Shown here: positions 1 through 8,270 of the stretch, one piece after another | How the letters are laid out: each line of letters opens with the position of its first letter | Position numbering within the stretch: the first letter of the stretch is position 1 | Source: a virus | DNA: 28,468 nt | IMG/VR virus record: IMGVR_UViG_3300025131_007035 | Location: 1 to 28,468 of that record | Direction: 5' to 3' (one strand) | The notes under the pieces: model-generated | The model's input: only the letters and a program-made list of their open reading frames with translations | What the model was told of the DNA's origin: nothing | The model's database searches: none | Translations under genes and position numbers: made by a program

Positions 1-1
1 A

Positions 2-418
2 GACAGCGGATGTGTTGTACTTCTTGATGAGGATGCTGCGACAACGATAACAATGCCAAAGGTGACTTCAGATATGCTCGGTTGCACATACCTTATCATT
101 GAAACAGTTGCTAGTAATGAGGATAGAACCATTAATACAGCCTATGATAATGACTATTGGGTCGGCGGTGTTGCAAACCTCCCGACTGCTGCTGAGAACG
201 GCGCAAAGGTTTTTGTCGCTACCGGAAGCACAGATGTGCAGATCACATTTGATGATAACCTCGCAAACGGTGCTGGTGCGGTCGGTGCATGGGTTAGACT
301 CACAGCCGTCCTAACTGGTAATACAGCAACAGGCGGTGGCGCAAAGCTGGTTTGGCTTGTTGAGGGAGTTATGGGAACTGCAGATGCTAACGGCGACGGT
401 ACAGCAATCTTTACCTGA
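2..418 (+). CDS. Partial beta-rich structural protein (C-terminal part), possibly a head fiber or decoration protein
   Basis: The reading frame is open from base 2 through the window edge to a TGA at 416-418, so the gene starts upstream. The ATG at 53 is only an internal methionine. The visible 138 residues are rich in Gly, Ala, Thr, Val and Asn, with few charged runs and alternating short hydrophobic stretches, as in beta-sandwich virion proteins. It begins with DSGCVVLLDEDAATTITMPK, a pattern (a dsG start, then alternating residues ending in a Leu/Met-Pro turn) that I associate with capsid-attached fibers of marine phages. It is followed by a strong terminator and lies upstream of neck genes, which fits a head-associated role. 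No enzyme motif is visible. Coding status is firm; the function is inferred from composition and position only. Confidence 0.6.
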   Translation, partial: DSGCVVLLDEDAATTITMPKVTSDMLGCTYLIIETVASNEDRTINTAYDNDYWVGGVANLPTAAENGAKVFVATGSTDVQITFDDNLANGAGAVGAWVRLTAVLTGNTATGGGAKLVWLVEGVMGTADANGDGTAIFT

Positions 419-444
419 TACTTTAGTCTAGTAGCTTAATTATT

Positions 445-475
445 AAAAGCACCTCTTTTTACAGGGGGTGCTTTT
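445..475 (+). terminator. Rho-independent terminator after the partial structural gene
   Basis: AAAAGCACC at 445-453 pairs with GGTGCTTTT at 467-475 across a T-rich loop, and wobble or GC pairs can extend the stem inward by two positions. The T run forms the 3' arm of the stem, as is usual for intrinsic terminators. It lies 27 bases after the stop codon and before the promoter-like motif at 505. Confidence 0.85.
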
Positions 476-504
476 ATAGTGTCTATACCTTTTGTGATCT
501 TATG

Positions 505-512
505 AATATTTA
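505..512 (+). promoter_or_regulatory. Promoter-like AATATTTA motif before the FtsZ-like gene
   Basis: AATATTTA followed by G lies 16 bases upstream of the ATG at 529 and just after a terminator, so a new transcript should begin here. It differs by one base from the octamer TATATTTA found before several other genes in the window. Late-promoter function is inferred from recurrence and position. Confidence 0.45.
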
Positions 513-528
513 GATACAGGGTTAATTT

Positions 529-1761
529 ATGGCATCTGGCTTAAGAAATCTAAGAAAAGATCGTAGAGAAAGTCCCGCAAAAAAGCGCAAAAATAAAGAA
601 GATAAATCTAGATTTTACGCCGATCAAAATGTAGTGGAAAATAACTTAACACTAGAAAATAATAGTGAACAAGAGCAAGAGATAGGCTCACCCAAACGGG
701 AGACTGAAGAAGATATGACAAGTACAAATAATGATTTTGATTTTGTAGCAGATTATGATGATGCTGTAGAGTCAGACAGTGAAACACTTCTTCCTGAAAA
801 TACAGCACCTTCATCACTTTCTGTAGGCTTTATTGGTGTCGGAGGCGGAGGCGGAAAGATGGCTAAGGCTTTCATTGACATGGGATTCACGCAAACACTG
901 GTCGTCAATACCACAGATAAGGATCAGCCTACAGGCCTAGAGCAAGATCACTTTCTATTAATTCCTGGTGCTGACGGTGTCGGAAAAAATGTTGAACTTG
1001 GACGACAGATTCTATCTAACAACAGTGCTCTAGTTGAAGATCATCTCAGATCTAAGGTTGGAAGAGTTGATTGGCTGTTTGTTCTTGCAGGTGGCGGTGG
1101 TGGCACAGGCAGCTCATGCCATTCACTTGATTCATCACTTCAAAGATATCTTAAGTCTGTCTCTGCTTCAGGCAATGTTGTCTATGTTGTAACCTCACCT
1201 ACAGCCCAGGAGCTCTTGAATCCAACAATCAAGAAGAACTATGAGGCTCTGGTTTCGGATGTCTCTGGATCAGCTCATGTGGTTATAGACAATGAGCGAC
1301 AGTTGCAGCTACTAAGGGGAAAGGTTGGAATGTTAGGGCTTTACCCTACAGCCAACAAGAACTTTGCAAAGCTGATTGCACAGGTCCTAAAGCTATCATC
1401 TGAATCATCTCCGATACAGACATTTGACTCTAAGGATCTTGAGGCATGTCTTTCAACAAAGGGAAGATTGTTTCTTGGAACCACGGTAGTTAGGGATCCA
1501 AGTGATTCTAACTTGGGATCCATGATCTATCAGAACTGCATGACAAAGTCACCCTGTCCCCCACCAAGCGGAAAGATAAGAACTGGTGTTCTTCTTCTTG
1601 TCGTAACAGAGGAGATGGCATCTGATCCTGCAATTAGTACACAGCTCGAGGCTGCAATATCATATGTTGGCGGGAGAACTGATGCACTATTCTCAGGTGT
1701 TTATGTTAGGGAAGGTCTACCAGGGCTTGTTGCTATTTCAGCACTAGGCGGAATTGAGTAA
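529..1761 (+). CDS. Tubulin/FtsZ-family GTPase-like protein with a degenerate T7 loop
   Basis: 410 residues. Residues 1-92 look disordered: Lys/Arg-rich up to about 27, then strongly acidic. From 98 on it follows the FtsZ fold: T1 loop GVGGGGG (103-109), a VVNTTD segment (125-130) matching the FtsZ NTD strand, PGADGVGKN (146-154), the tubulin signature AGGGGGTGS (187-195), and a T6-like VIDNE (252-256). The T7 region reads NKNFAK (276-281) where E. coli FtsZ has NVDFAD, so both Asp residues that complete the GTPase site are Asn and Lys. A C-terminal domain like FtsZ_C (about 350-410) is present; no C-terminal FtsA/ZipA-binding tail is visible. It could form non-hydrolysing filaments, poison host FtsZ, or bind nucleotide only. 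Its place beside head and neck genes is unlike PhuZ of nucleus-forming phages. Family call is strong, role unknown. Confidence 0.85.
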   Translation: MASGLRNLRKDRRESPAKKRKNKEDKSRFYADQNVVENNLTLENNSEQEQEIGSPKRETEEDMTSTNNDFDFVADYDDAVESDSETLLPENTAPSSLSVGFIGVGGGGGKMAKAFIDMGFTQTLVVNTTDKDQPTGLEQDHFLLIPGADGVGKNVELGRQILSNNSALVEDHLRSKVGRVDWLFVLAGGGGGTGSSCHSLDSSLQRYLKSVSASGNVVYVVTSPTAQELLNPTIKKNYEALVSDVSGSAHVVIDNERQLQLLRGKVGMLGLYPTANKNFAKLIAQVLKLSSESSPIQTFDSKDLEACLSTKGRLFLGTTVVRDPSDSNLGSMIYQNCMTKSPCPPPSGKIRTGVLLLVVTEEMASDPAISTQLEAAISYVGGRTDALFSGVYVREGLPGLVAISALGGIE

Positions 1762-1837
1762 AAAATAAGAAATCTTTAAAAGTTTTTTATTCAAATATGC
1801 TGAAGACTTCATAGTAGCAGACGTGTTCTCTATTTTG

Positions 1838-1845
1838 TATATTTA
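1838..1845 (+). promoter_or_regulatory. Promoter-like TATATTTA motif before the neck genes
   Basis: Exact octamer TATATTTA in the 138-base gap between the FtsZ-like gene and the first neck gene, 54 bases before the preferred ATG at 1900. The same octamer occurs in three other intergenic gaps. Promoter function is inferred. Confidence 0.5.
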
Positions 1846-1890
1846 ATCTCCAGTTTGAGTCAATACTTATTGATAGTTATTGAAGCAACT

Positions 1891-1894
1891 GGAG
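1891..1894 (+). promoter_or_regulatory. Ribosome binding site deciding the start at 1900
   Basis: GGAG sits five bases before the ATG at 1900. The longer frame from TTG 1855 has no purine-rich site in front of it, so the ATG is preferred. Confidence 0.6.
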
Positions 1895-1899
1895 TGTCG

Positions 1900-3084
1900 A
1901 TGTCGACCTTTTCAAATACAACTGGTCCAACCCCCTTTGGATTTTTTGATTCTGATTCTGACTTTCAATCAGAGGCTGACAATATTGTCACCTTCGTTAA
2001 GCGAAAGATGGGAGACGATATTTTGTCTGTTGAGCTGACAAAGAAACAAATCTGGGGAAACTTTGAAGAGTCATGTCTAGAGTATGGTTCTATCTTAAAT
2101 CAATATCAGGCAAAATCACAGCTAATTCAATTTCTTGGAATGCCAACAACGGGTTCAGACGGTCATATGTCTGGTTCAGAGGGTAAATACCCAAGAGAGA
2201 ATCTTGAATATTTAATTAGATTTGCTGAACCTTACGCCATGGAAGCAGGTGTCGGTGGATCATACAACATGATCTCAGGGTCAATAGAGCTAGAAAAGGA
2301 TAGGCAGGATTACGATATCTATTCTGAGCTTAAGAATTCAGATGGTGACGTTATATTCACATCATCATCAAATGCTGCCCCTAGAACTAAGCTTAAGATA
2401 AGTGAGGTATTTCACTTTGGTCCAGAGGGTGCATATAGATTCTTTGATACAACAAGCGCTATAAACTATCTCAATAATGAATTTTCATTTGAGTCATTTA
2501 CGCCTGAGACAATATTCTATGTGCTTCCTGTGTTTGAAGATATCCTTAGAGCTGGACAGCTAGATTTGTCAAACAGGGTTAGAAGATCAAACTATTCATA
2601 CAAAGTTATAGGAACTAAGATCAGGATCTTTCCAAAACCTAGCAGCTCTGATCCTAAAAAGCTCTATATCAGGGTCATGTATCATCCCGACCCACTCAAT
2701 CCTGCCTACCACGATGAAACAATAGATGGAGTGTCCAACCTCTCTAACATTCCGTTTGGTAATTTGAATTATAATAAAATAAATAGCATCGGAAGGCAGT
2801 GGATTAGACAGTACTGCCTTGCGCTATCTAGGGAGCAACTTGGTCTTGTTAGATCTAAGTTTGGAAGCATACCAGTTCCAGGAGCAGAAGTAAGCCTAAA
2901 CGGTGATAATTTAATATCTCAAGGAAGAGAAGATAAAGATAAGCTAGTTACTTCGCTTAAAGAAATGCTTGATACACTTACATATGACAAGATTATGGAG
3001 ACAGCATCTGCAAGATCAGAGTTTATACAGAAACAACTTAGATTCTCACCCATGCCAAATGGGTGGTCAATTTTTATGGGATAA
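1900..3084 (+). CDS. Neck protein, T4 gp13-like
   Basis: 394 residues from ATG 1900, which has GGAG five bases upstream; an in-frame TTG at 1855 would add 15 residues but lacks a binding site. Near the N terminus (about 28-60) is NIVTFVKRKMGDDILSVELT followed by a helical stretch with KKQIWGNFEESCLEYGS. This is the pattern 'x-I/V-R-x-x-L/M-G-x-x-x-x-x-V-E-L-T/D' seen at the start of gp13-type neck and head-tail connector proteins of myophages. The C-terminal half is mixed alpha/beta with a long helix (about 345-375). It is directly followed by gp14-like and gp15-like genes, the T4 order 13-14-15, which is the main support. It would join the filled head to the tail. Expected length in T4 is about 309 residues, so this one is longer. 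Confidence 0.65.
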   Translation: MSTFSNTTGPTPFGFFDSDSDFQSEADNIVTFVKRKMGDDILSVELTKKQIWGNFEESCLEYGSILNQYQAKSQLIQFLGMPTTGSDGHMSGSEGKYPRENLEYLIRFAEPYAMEAGVGGSYNMISGSIELEKDRQDYDIYSELKNSDGDVIFTSSSNAAPRTKLKISEVFHFGPEGAYRFFDTTSAINYLNNEFSFESFTPETIFYVLPVFEDILRAGQLDLSNRVRRSNYSYKVIGTKIRIFPKPSSSDPKKLYIRVMYHPDPLNPAYHDETIDGVSNLSNIPFGNLNYNKINSIGRQWIRQYCLALSREQLGLVRSKFGSIPVPGAEVSLNGDNLISQGREDKDKLVTSLKEMLDTLTYDKIMETASARSEFIQKQLRFSPMPNGWSIFMG

Positions 3085-3087
3085 AAG

Positions 3088-3750
3088 ATGGCTAGACTTT
3101 TTATTACACCGAGGGAGATTGATCTAATAAACGATATTGGCAAGGAGATTGTAAAAGATGTCATTGGACAGAAGATCTATTACTTTCCAATATCTGAAAT
3201 AAAGACAAATGTTCATGATGTGTATGAGGAAGCACCTGAGAAGATTTTTGAAAATCCAATAGCGCTGGATGCACTTGTTAAGTACGAACCTCAGACGATA
3301 AAGACAGATAGATTTGGAAGTGAAGAATACTATGCAATTGAAGCTTACATTCAAAAAAGAGACTTACTTGACAAGGGTGTCAAGATACTAGAGGGAGATT
3401 TCTTTAGCTACGGCACTGTTTTTTTTGAAGTAATTACAGCACCAGATTCTAAAGATATCTTTGGAGAGATTGAGTATAAGAGCTTTATCACAATTAAAGG
3501 AAAGCAGGCAAGAAAGGGTCAGTTTATATCAAAGATATTTGGACCAACTTCTGAACAGTATGCAGATAAAGACGCTGTTCAGGAAACGTTTGTTCAGCAA
3601 CGTGGTCTTAAAAATAACAGGCTTGGTCCAACAGGAGATACAAGGGATCTTCGCAAGAAGGGCGTCCTTGAAGAACCGATCGACGGTCCGGCTGAGGTTT
3701 CAAGAAGAGGGACAGCAGGCAGGTCTGGGTCTAGCTTTTACGATGAGTAA
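3088..3750 (+). CDS. Neck protein, T4 gp14-like
   Basis: 220 residues, starting three bases after the previous stop, so translation is probably coupled. It contains GQKIYYFPISEIKTNVHDVY, then EAPEKIFENPI, and later GDFFSYGTVFFEVITAPDSK followed by DIFGEIEY. This order (a YYxP strand, an acidic 'E-x-x-F' stretch, then 'G-D-F-F-x-Y-G-x-V-x-F-E-I/V' with a following FG) matches my knowledge of the gp14 neck family. Residues from about 165 onward are Arg/Gly-rich and probably disordered. In T4, gp13 and gp14 close the portal after packaging and receive the tail. T4 gp14 is about 256 residues. Position between gp13-like and gp15-like genes supports the call. Confidence 0.7.
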   Translation: MARLFITPREIDLINDIGKEIVKDVIGQKIYYFPISEIKTNVHDVYEEAPEKIFENPIALDALVKYEPQTIKTDRFGSEEYYAIEAYIQKRDLLDKGVKILEGDFFSYGTVFFEVITAPDSKDIFGEIEYKSFITIKGKQARKGQFISKIFGPTSEQYADKDAVQETFVQQRGLKNNRLGPTGDTRDLRKKGVLEEPIDGPAEVSRRGTAGRSGSSFYDE

Positions 3751-3763
3751 TAGGGGTTAAAAT

Positions 3764-4978
3764 ATGCCGTCAGCAGGAATTCCAAAGAAGTTTGAAGGAA
3801 CAAACGTAGCAGAGGATTTTTTCATTCCCCCATGTGGAATAGAGGAAATAGACAGAGCTGTCTTTCAACTATTTGATCATAGACTTAATTTCTCAATTGA
3901 AGTTGATGGTGATCCAAGAAAGGTCCCAGTTGTATTTGCAGCTGGAGAAAGATTTGCTCTAACTAGAAGGTCAGCAACATTTAGGGATGTTAACAATACT
4001 TTGATCCTTCCTATTATTTCAATTGAAAGGGGAAAGATTGACTATTCACCCGCACAGAGCCCATATGGTACACCGATTTCAACAAGAGATCAGCTATCCT
4101 ATACAGTAAAAAGACGACTAGCTGGGCCTGATAGAGAGTATCAGAATATTATTAACAAACTAAAGCTTAAAAATCAAGATAATGTAGCTACTCGTGCAAA
4201 CTTTGGAAACACTACATCTTTTCCAGGATTGGGAGCAAAGCCTGGAACTGTGGCGACAAGAAGAAATAGGGGCACTCTTTCTTACAGGAGTAACAAATCA
4301 GGGAACCTTTTATCACCAAATATTAAGGATAATATATTTGAAATAATAACAATTCCATATCCAGAGTTCATAATGATTGAATATAACGTAACATTCTGGA
4401 ACCAATATATGCAAAATGCAAATAAGCTATTACAGTCACTATTGGTCCAATTCGATGGACAGGATAAGGGTTTTCAAATCATCACAAGAGAAGGGTACGA
4501 GCTCTTTGCATATTTTCAGAATAATTTCTCTGCAGATACTAATTTTAGTGATTACACAGACTCTGAAAGAGTGATTAAGCATAGTTTCTCTATCCAGGTT
4601 CCTGGATTTATTATAGCACCAGACATGGATGATCTACCAAATCCATTTAGGCGATATCTGTCAGCTCCTCAAATTGATTTTGGTGTAAAGCAAGTATCTA
4701 CACAGGTGTCTTCAACTGAAGCAAAGGGACCTTCACAAAACAATATAGATAAATTTATATTGTCTGATGTTGAAGTTTTAAATAAAAAAGGAGAGCAGCC
4801 TGATCAAAGAGGGCAGCAGGGAATACGCCTTCTTGATACAATCCAAGATCCGTTTACAGGTAAAGAAACTAATAAATTTGTTAAAGTTCTAACAAGAAAT
4901 CAGAGGTCTGGTGAGACTGTCGCGTCTTCCAGAATAATAGTAGATCTCGAAACTATAAATGATGATAACACCGAATAG
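3764..4978 (+). CDS. gp15: Tail sheath stabilizer and completion protein, T4 gp15-like
   Basis: 404 residues; AGGGG at 3752-3756 serves ATG 3764. The first 300 residues track T4 gp15 motif by motif: VPVVFAAGERFAL (about 54-66, like VPITYA...hF), LILPIISIERGKIDYSP (80-96), PYPEFIMIEYNVTFWNQYMQ (about 198-217), a string of helices in QNANKLLQSLLVQFDG, and ERVIKHSFSIQVPGFIIAP (about 268-286). The protein caps the finished tail and helps it attach to the neck. The last 100 residues, after PQIDFG, are a polar extension without a T4 equivalent (T4 gp15 is 272 residues) and look flexible. A further extension lies inside, between about 115 and 190 (Asn/Arg/Gly-rich). It sits immediately before the sheath genes, as expected functionally. 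Confidence 0.85.
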   Translation: MPSAGIPKKFEGTNVAEDFFIPPCGIEEIDRAVFQLFDHRLNFSIEVDGDPRKVPVVFAAGERFALTRRSATFRDVNNTLILPIISIERGKIDYSPAQSPYGTPISTRDQLSYTVKRRLAGPDREYQNIINKLKLKNQDNVATRANFGNTTSFPGLGAKPGTVATRRNRGTLSYRSNKSGNLLSPNIKDNIFEIITIPYPEFIMIEYNVTFWNQYMQNANKLLQSLLVQFDGQDKGFQIITREGYELFAYFQNNFSADTNFSDYTDSERVIKHSFSIQVPGFIIAPDMDDLPNPFRRYLSAPQIDFGVKQVSTQVSSTEAKGPSQNNIDKFILSDVEVLNKKGEQPDQRGQQGIRLLDTIQDPFTGKETNKFVKVLTRNQRSGETVASSRIIVDLETINDDNTE

Positions 4979-5025
4979 GACAATTGGCGTCTAGGTCAAT
5001 AGTTATATGTGTGTATAAGATTAAA

Positions 5026-5029
5026 GGAG
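5026..5029 (+). promoter_or_regulatory. Ribosome binding site of sheath gene 1
   Basis: GGAG within AAAGGAGAA lies eight bases before the ATG at 5038. Another ATG at 5031 is out of frame and too close. The 59-base gap also holds TATATGTG (5004-5011), two bases off the promoter-like octamer, which I do not call as a promoter. Confidence 0.6.
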
Positions 5030-5037
5030 AATGATCT

Positions 5038-8000
5038 ATGGCCGAACAGACCTTCAGATCGCCCGGGTTCTTTGAAAGGGAAATAGATTTATCACAAAGA
5101 GTCAAAGAAGTTTCAGGAATTCCTGCAGGCATAATTGGAACAGCAGAGTTTGGTCCAGCGTTTATTCCTGTGACTCTAGGGTCTTTCTCAGACTTTAAAG
5201 ATAAGTTTGGTGATTTAGATTCTAAGAAATTCGGCCCATATGCGGTCAATGAATTTCTTAAAAATAGAACTGCTGTAACATACATCAGAGTTCTTGGCGC
5301 AGGTGCAAATAGTAACAGTACAGATATTTCAGCTACCACAAGCCAGGGAACAGTTAGAAATGCAGGATTCAGAGTCAAAGGCGCAGCTGTCTCAGGGGAC
5401 AATAAGGCCTATAGGGGTGCTGTTCAGTTCATAGCAGCTAAGCACACCCTTCAGACAAATGAGGCATTTGGCTACCCTGTCTTTACTGATAACATCAGTT
5501 TTGATGTATCTGGCGGAGGTGAGGTTTATCTTGTCAGAGGGATGATTTTCACATCAACAGGAAGTCGTGTTCAGGCTCTAAGTTATAATTCAAACTATAG
5601 ACATGAAGCTTTAAATAATCACATTAGTGATGTCGTAAATGTAGGAATGGATATCAACGACTCAGTAAACTATAAGAAGTTTAAGATCGTTATCTCTAGC
5701 TCTGCAGGGACAGGATTTTCAAATGATGAGGGATTCCCTGGAATTAAGATCCTAACAGCATCTCTTAATCCTTCAAATGAAAACTATATTGGAAAAATTC
5801 TAAATACTGATCCCGAGAGATTTCAAGAAGAGCAACATCTTCTCTACGCTGACTTTGCAGTTGAAGATGAGATAGCAACTGTTTCAAATTATGCTGCTAT
5901 CCTCTCAGGTTCAGCTGCAACATCTGCCGGCTCAGGTGACACATCCCAGTCATATCGGGACATGTACGGAAGATTTGATACAAGATATAGTCCGTCTAAA
6001 TCGACGTACTTTATATCGCAGATGTTTGGTACACAAGAATATAACTTATTTTACTTCGAAACTCTGGCTGATGGTGCAAATACTTCTGATAAGTACAAGA
6101 TCTCAATAGCAGATCTTAGGATGTCTACTGATCCCAAGAGTGATTATGGAACGTTTACAGTTCTAGTTAGAAATTTTGGTGATACAGATACAGCCCCAGA
6201 AGTTGTTGAGAGATATCCGCTTTGCACTCTTGATCCCACTGACGACAACTTTGTTGCCAGAAAGATTGGTGATCTTAGTGTGAAATATAACTTTGATGCA
6301 CTAAGTGAAGATGAGAGAAGATTTGTTGTTAAGGGAGACTATCCAAATGTTTCAAGTAGGATCAGAATAGTTCTAAGTGATGATCTTAAGAATGGAAATA
6401 TTCCTGCTAAGGCACTTCCGTTCGGATTTAGAGGGCTTCCGACTCTTAAGACAAATAATCTTTTATCTGATGGTACAAAATACGCTGATCTTACTCAAAC
6501 ACTTAAGGACGTTCTCAATGGAGCATCTCCAGGCGTAAGGCTTGCGATGATATCGGGATCTGGAACTACAGGGCTTCTTCATAATGAACCTCATGCTCTC
6601 TCAGGCTCAATCGTCCCACCTGTCCCGCTGAGATTTAAGGTGACAATGGGAACAACAGCTAAGTCTGGTTATCCAGGTTATCCAGGAACAAACGAGAGAG
6701 TTAATAACAAGTATTATTGGGGAATAAGAACAGAAAGAGTTCCGAGAACAGGATCACTGGGTGACGCAATTCTAAATGCAAACGCCGGATCAGAGACAAA
6801 TGAGCTAGTTAGATCTTTCACAAAGGTCCTGGGAATAGAAAAACTAGATGCTCTAGTGACAGGATCAGGTGCTGACTTCTTCTGTAACAATGGATTCTCA
6901 CTTAACAGGGTTGGGCTTAGTACAACGCTGATCGGAGCAGGCTCAGAGAGAACTGTAGATGTTGCAATTGTTCAGAGTCTAACTGGAACAGCTGATGAGC
7001 ACATGCTAGAAGCGGCATACATTAGAGATGGAATTGTTGAGGTTGGAAAGAATTATGCAATTTCTCAGCAGGGCTCTGTTGATAGACGAATTTCACTGGG
7101 AACTCTCCTAGCACTAACATCATCTCTATATTTTAATAGATTTACGCAATATTCAAAATTTACGAATATAATGTATGGCGGATTCGATGGAAATAACATT
7201 CTTGATAGAGATATGTCAAGAATGAATGATAGAGCAAGTTCATCAGATGCAAGAGGAAAAGCTGGCACAGATACACCTGCTGCAGATGGTTATTTAGATA
7301 TTGGACTGAACGCTGTATCTAGAGTCGGATCCGGTCGATATAATAATACTGTCTTTTCATACAGATCTGCAATTGATATTATGACAGATCCGTTTGTCAC
7401 AAGAATGAATATACTTGCAATTCCGGGAATTAGAGATAGCTTTGTTACAGATCACGCTTCTGATAAGACAAGAGATTACGGTCAGGCAGTGTACTTGATG
7501 GATATACCGAGCTATACAGATGGAGACATTAGAATATTCGACAATGAATCCCTTAGACCGAACGTTGCAAAGACAAGAGATAAGTTCGACGGAAGAGCAG
7601 TAGATAACAACTACGCTGCAACCTACTTCCCTGATGTTACTATGATAGACGATAGTACAGGAAACGGTGTAGGAGTGCCGGCTTCAATTGCAGCTCTTTC
7701 TGCCCTAGGCTTTAACGACGCTGTTTCTTATCCATGGTTCGCACCTGCAGGATTTAATAGGGCAGCACTATCCAACGTTACTAACGTTGATACAAGACTG
7801 AATAGCGCAGATAGAGATAGTCTATATGATTCTAGAATAAACCCAATAGCTACGTTCCCACAAGCCGGATTCGTAATCTTTGGACAAAAAACTCTTCAGC
7901 AGGCAAGGTCAGCTCTTGATAGAGTCAATGTTAGAAGAATGCTTCTAGAAGTTAAGCGACTTATTTCTGATGTTGCAAGAAAAATTGTTTTTGAACAAAA

Positions 8001-8232
8001 TACTGTAGCTACCAGATCTAAGTTCATATCTCAAGTTACACCGCTGCTAGCACTAATTCAAAGTCAACAAGGAATAGATCAGTTCCGTGTTGTCATGGAC
8101 GAAAGCAATAATTCTGTCGAAGATGTAGAATCTAATCGACTTAATGGAAGAATCGTCCTTGTTCCAACACGCGCAGTTGAGTTTATTGCAGTTGACTTCA
8201 TTATTACCAACTCAGGTGTAAGTTTTGAGTGA
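5038..8232 (+). CDS. gp18: Tail sheath protein, copy 1
   Basis: 1064 residues, against 659 in T4 gp18. The N terminus (TFRSPGFFEREIDLS, then GIPAGIIGTAEFGPAF) is the standard sheath start that forms the N-terminal arm and first domain. The C-terminal 131 residues (about 934-1064) contain FPQAGFVIFGQKTL, SALDRVNVRRML, a GIDQFRVVMD strand and ILVPTRAVEF-like strands, matching the conserved sheath core that wraps the tube. The middle is expanded, presumably as outward-facing insertion domains. The protein contracts around the tube during infection. It is followed after 38 bases by a paralog, with a promoter-like motif between them, so the two are probably also transcribed separately. Confidence 0.95.
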   Translation: MAEQTFRSPGFFEREIDLSQRVKEVSGIPAGIIGTAEFGPAFIPVTLGSFSDFKDKFGDLDSKKFGPYAVNEFLKNRTAVTYIRVLGAGANSNSTDISATTSQGTVRNAGFRVKGAAVSGDNKAYRGAVQFIAAKHTLQTNEAFGYPVFTDNISFDVSGGGEVYLVRGMIFTSTGSRVQALSYNSNYRHEALNNHISDVVNVGMDINDSVNYKKFKIVISSSAGTGFSNDEGFPGIKILTASLNPSNENYIGKILNTDPERFQEEQHLLYADFAVEDEIATVSNYAAILSGSAATSAGSGDTSQSYRDMYGRFDTRYSPSKSTYFISQMFGTQEYNLFYFETLADGANTSDKYKISIADLRMSTDPKSDYGTFTVLVRNFGDTDTAPEVVERYPLCTLDPTDDNFVARKIGDLSVKYNFDALSEDERRFVVKGDYPNVSSRIRIVLSDDLKNGNIPAKALPFGFRGLPTLKTNNLLSDGTKYADLTQTLKDVLNGASPGVRLAMISGSGTTGLLHNEPHALSGSIVPPVPLRFKVTMGTTAKSGYPGYPGTNERVNNKYYWGIRTERVPRTGSLGDAILNANAGSETNELVRSFTKVLGIEKLDALVTGSGADFFCNNGFSLNRVGLSTTLIGAGSERTVDVAIVQSLTGTADEHMLEAAYIRDGIVEVGKNYAISQQGSVDRRISLGTLLALTSSLYFNRFTQYSKFTNIMYGGFDGNNILDRDMSRMNDRASSSDARGKAGTDTPAADGYLDIGLNAVSRVGSGRYNNTVFSYRSAIDIMTDPFVTRMNILAIPGIRDSFVTDHASDKTRDYGQAVYLMDIPSYTDGDIRIFDNESLRPNVAKTRDKFDGRAVDNNYAATYFPDVTMIDDSTGNGVGVPASIAALSALGFNDAVSYPWFAPAGFNRAALSNVTNVDTRLNSADRDSLYDSRINPIATFPQAGFVIFGQKTLQQARSALDRVNVRRMLLEVKRLISDVARKIVFEQNTVATRSKFISQVTPLLALIQSQQGIDQFRVVMDESNNSVEDVESNRLNGRIVLVPTRAVEFIAVDFIITNSGVSFE

Positions 8233-8234
8233 CC

Positions 8235-8242
8235 TATATTTA
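8235..8242 (+). promoter_or_regulatory. Promoter-like TATATTTA motif before sheath copy 2
   Basis: Exact octamer TATATTTA, two bases after the stop of sheath 1 and 28 bases before the ATG of sheath 2. It could give the second sheath its own transcript. Inference from recurrence. Confidence 0.55.
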
Positions 8243-8270
8243 ATGATTAGAAATTTTGGAGATAGTCAGG

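Noticed and set aside
529-1761. FtsZ-like gene as evidence for host or plasmid DNA in the window
   Set aside because: It lies between phage head-like and neck genes, on the same strand, after a terminator and with the same promoter-like motif, and lacks the usual FtsZ C-terminal tail and neighbours.
1855-1899. TTG start at 1855 for the gp13-like gene
   Set aside because: No binding site in front of it, whereas ATG 1900 has GGAG at good spacing.
3461-3760. A 99-codon frame overlapping the gp14-like gene
   Set aside because: It overlaps a better-supported gene, has Arg/Gln-rich random-looking content and ends across the next gene's binding site.
5004-5011. TATATGTG before sheath copy 1 as another late promoter
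   Set aside because: Two mismatches to the octamer; too weak to call although a promoter here would make sense.
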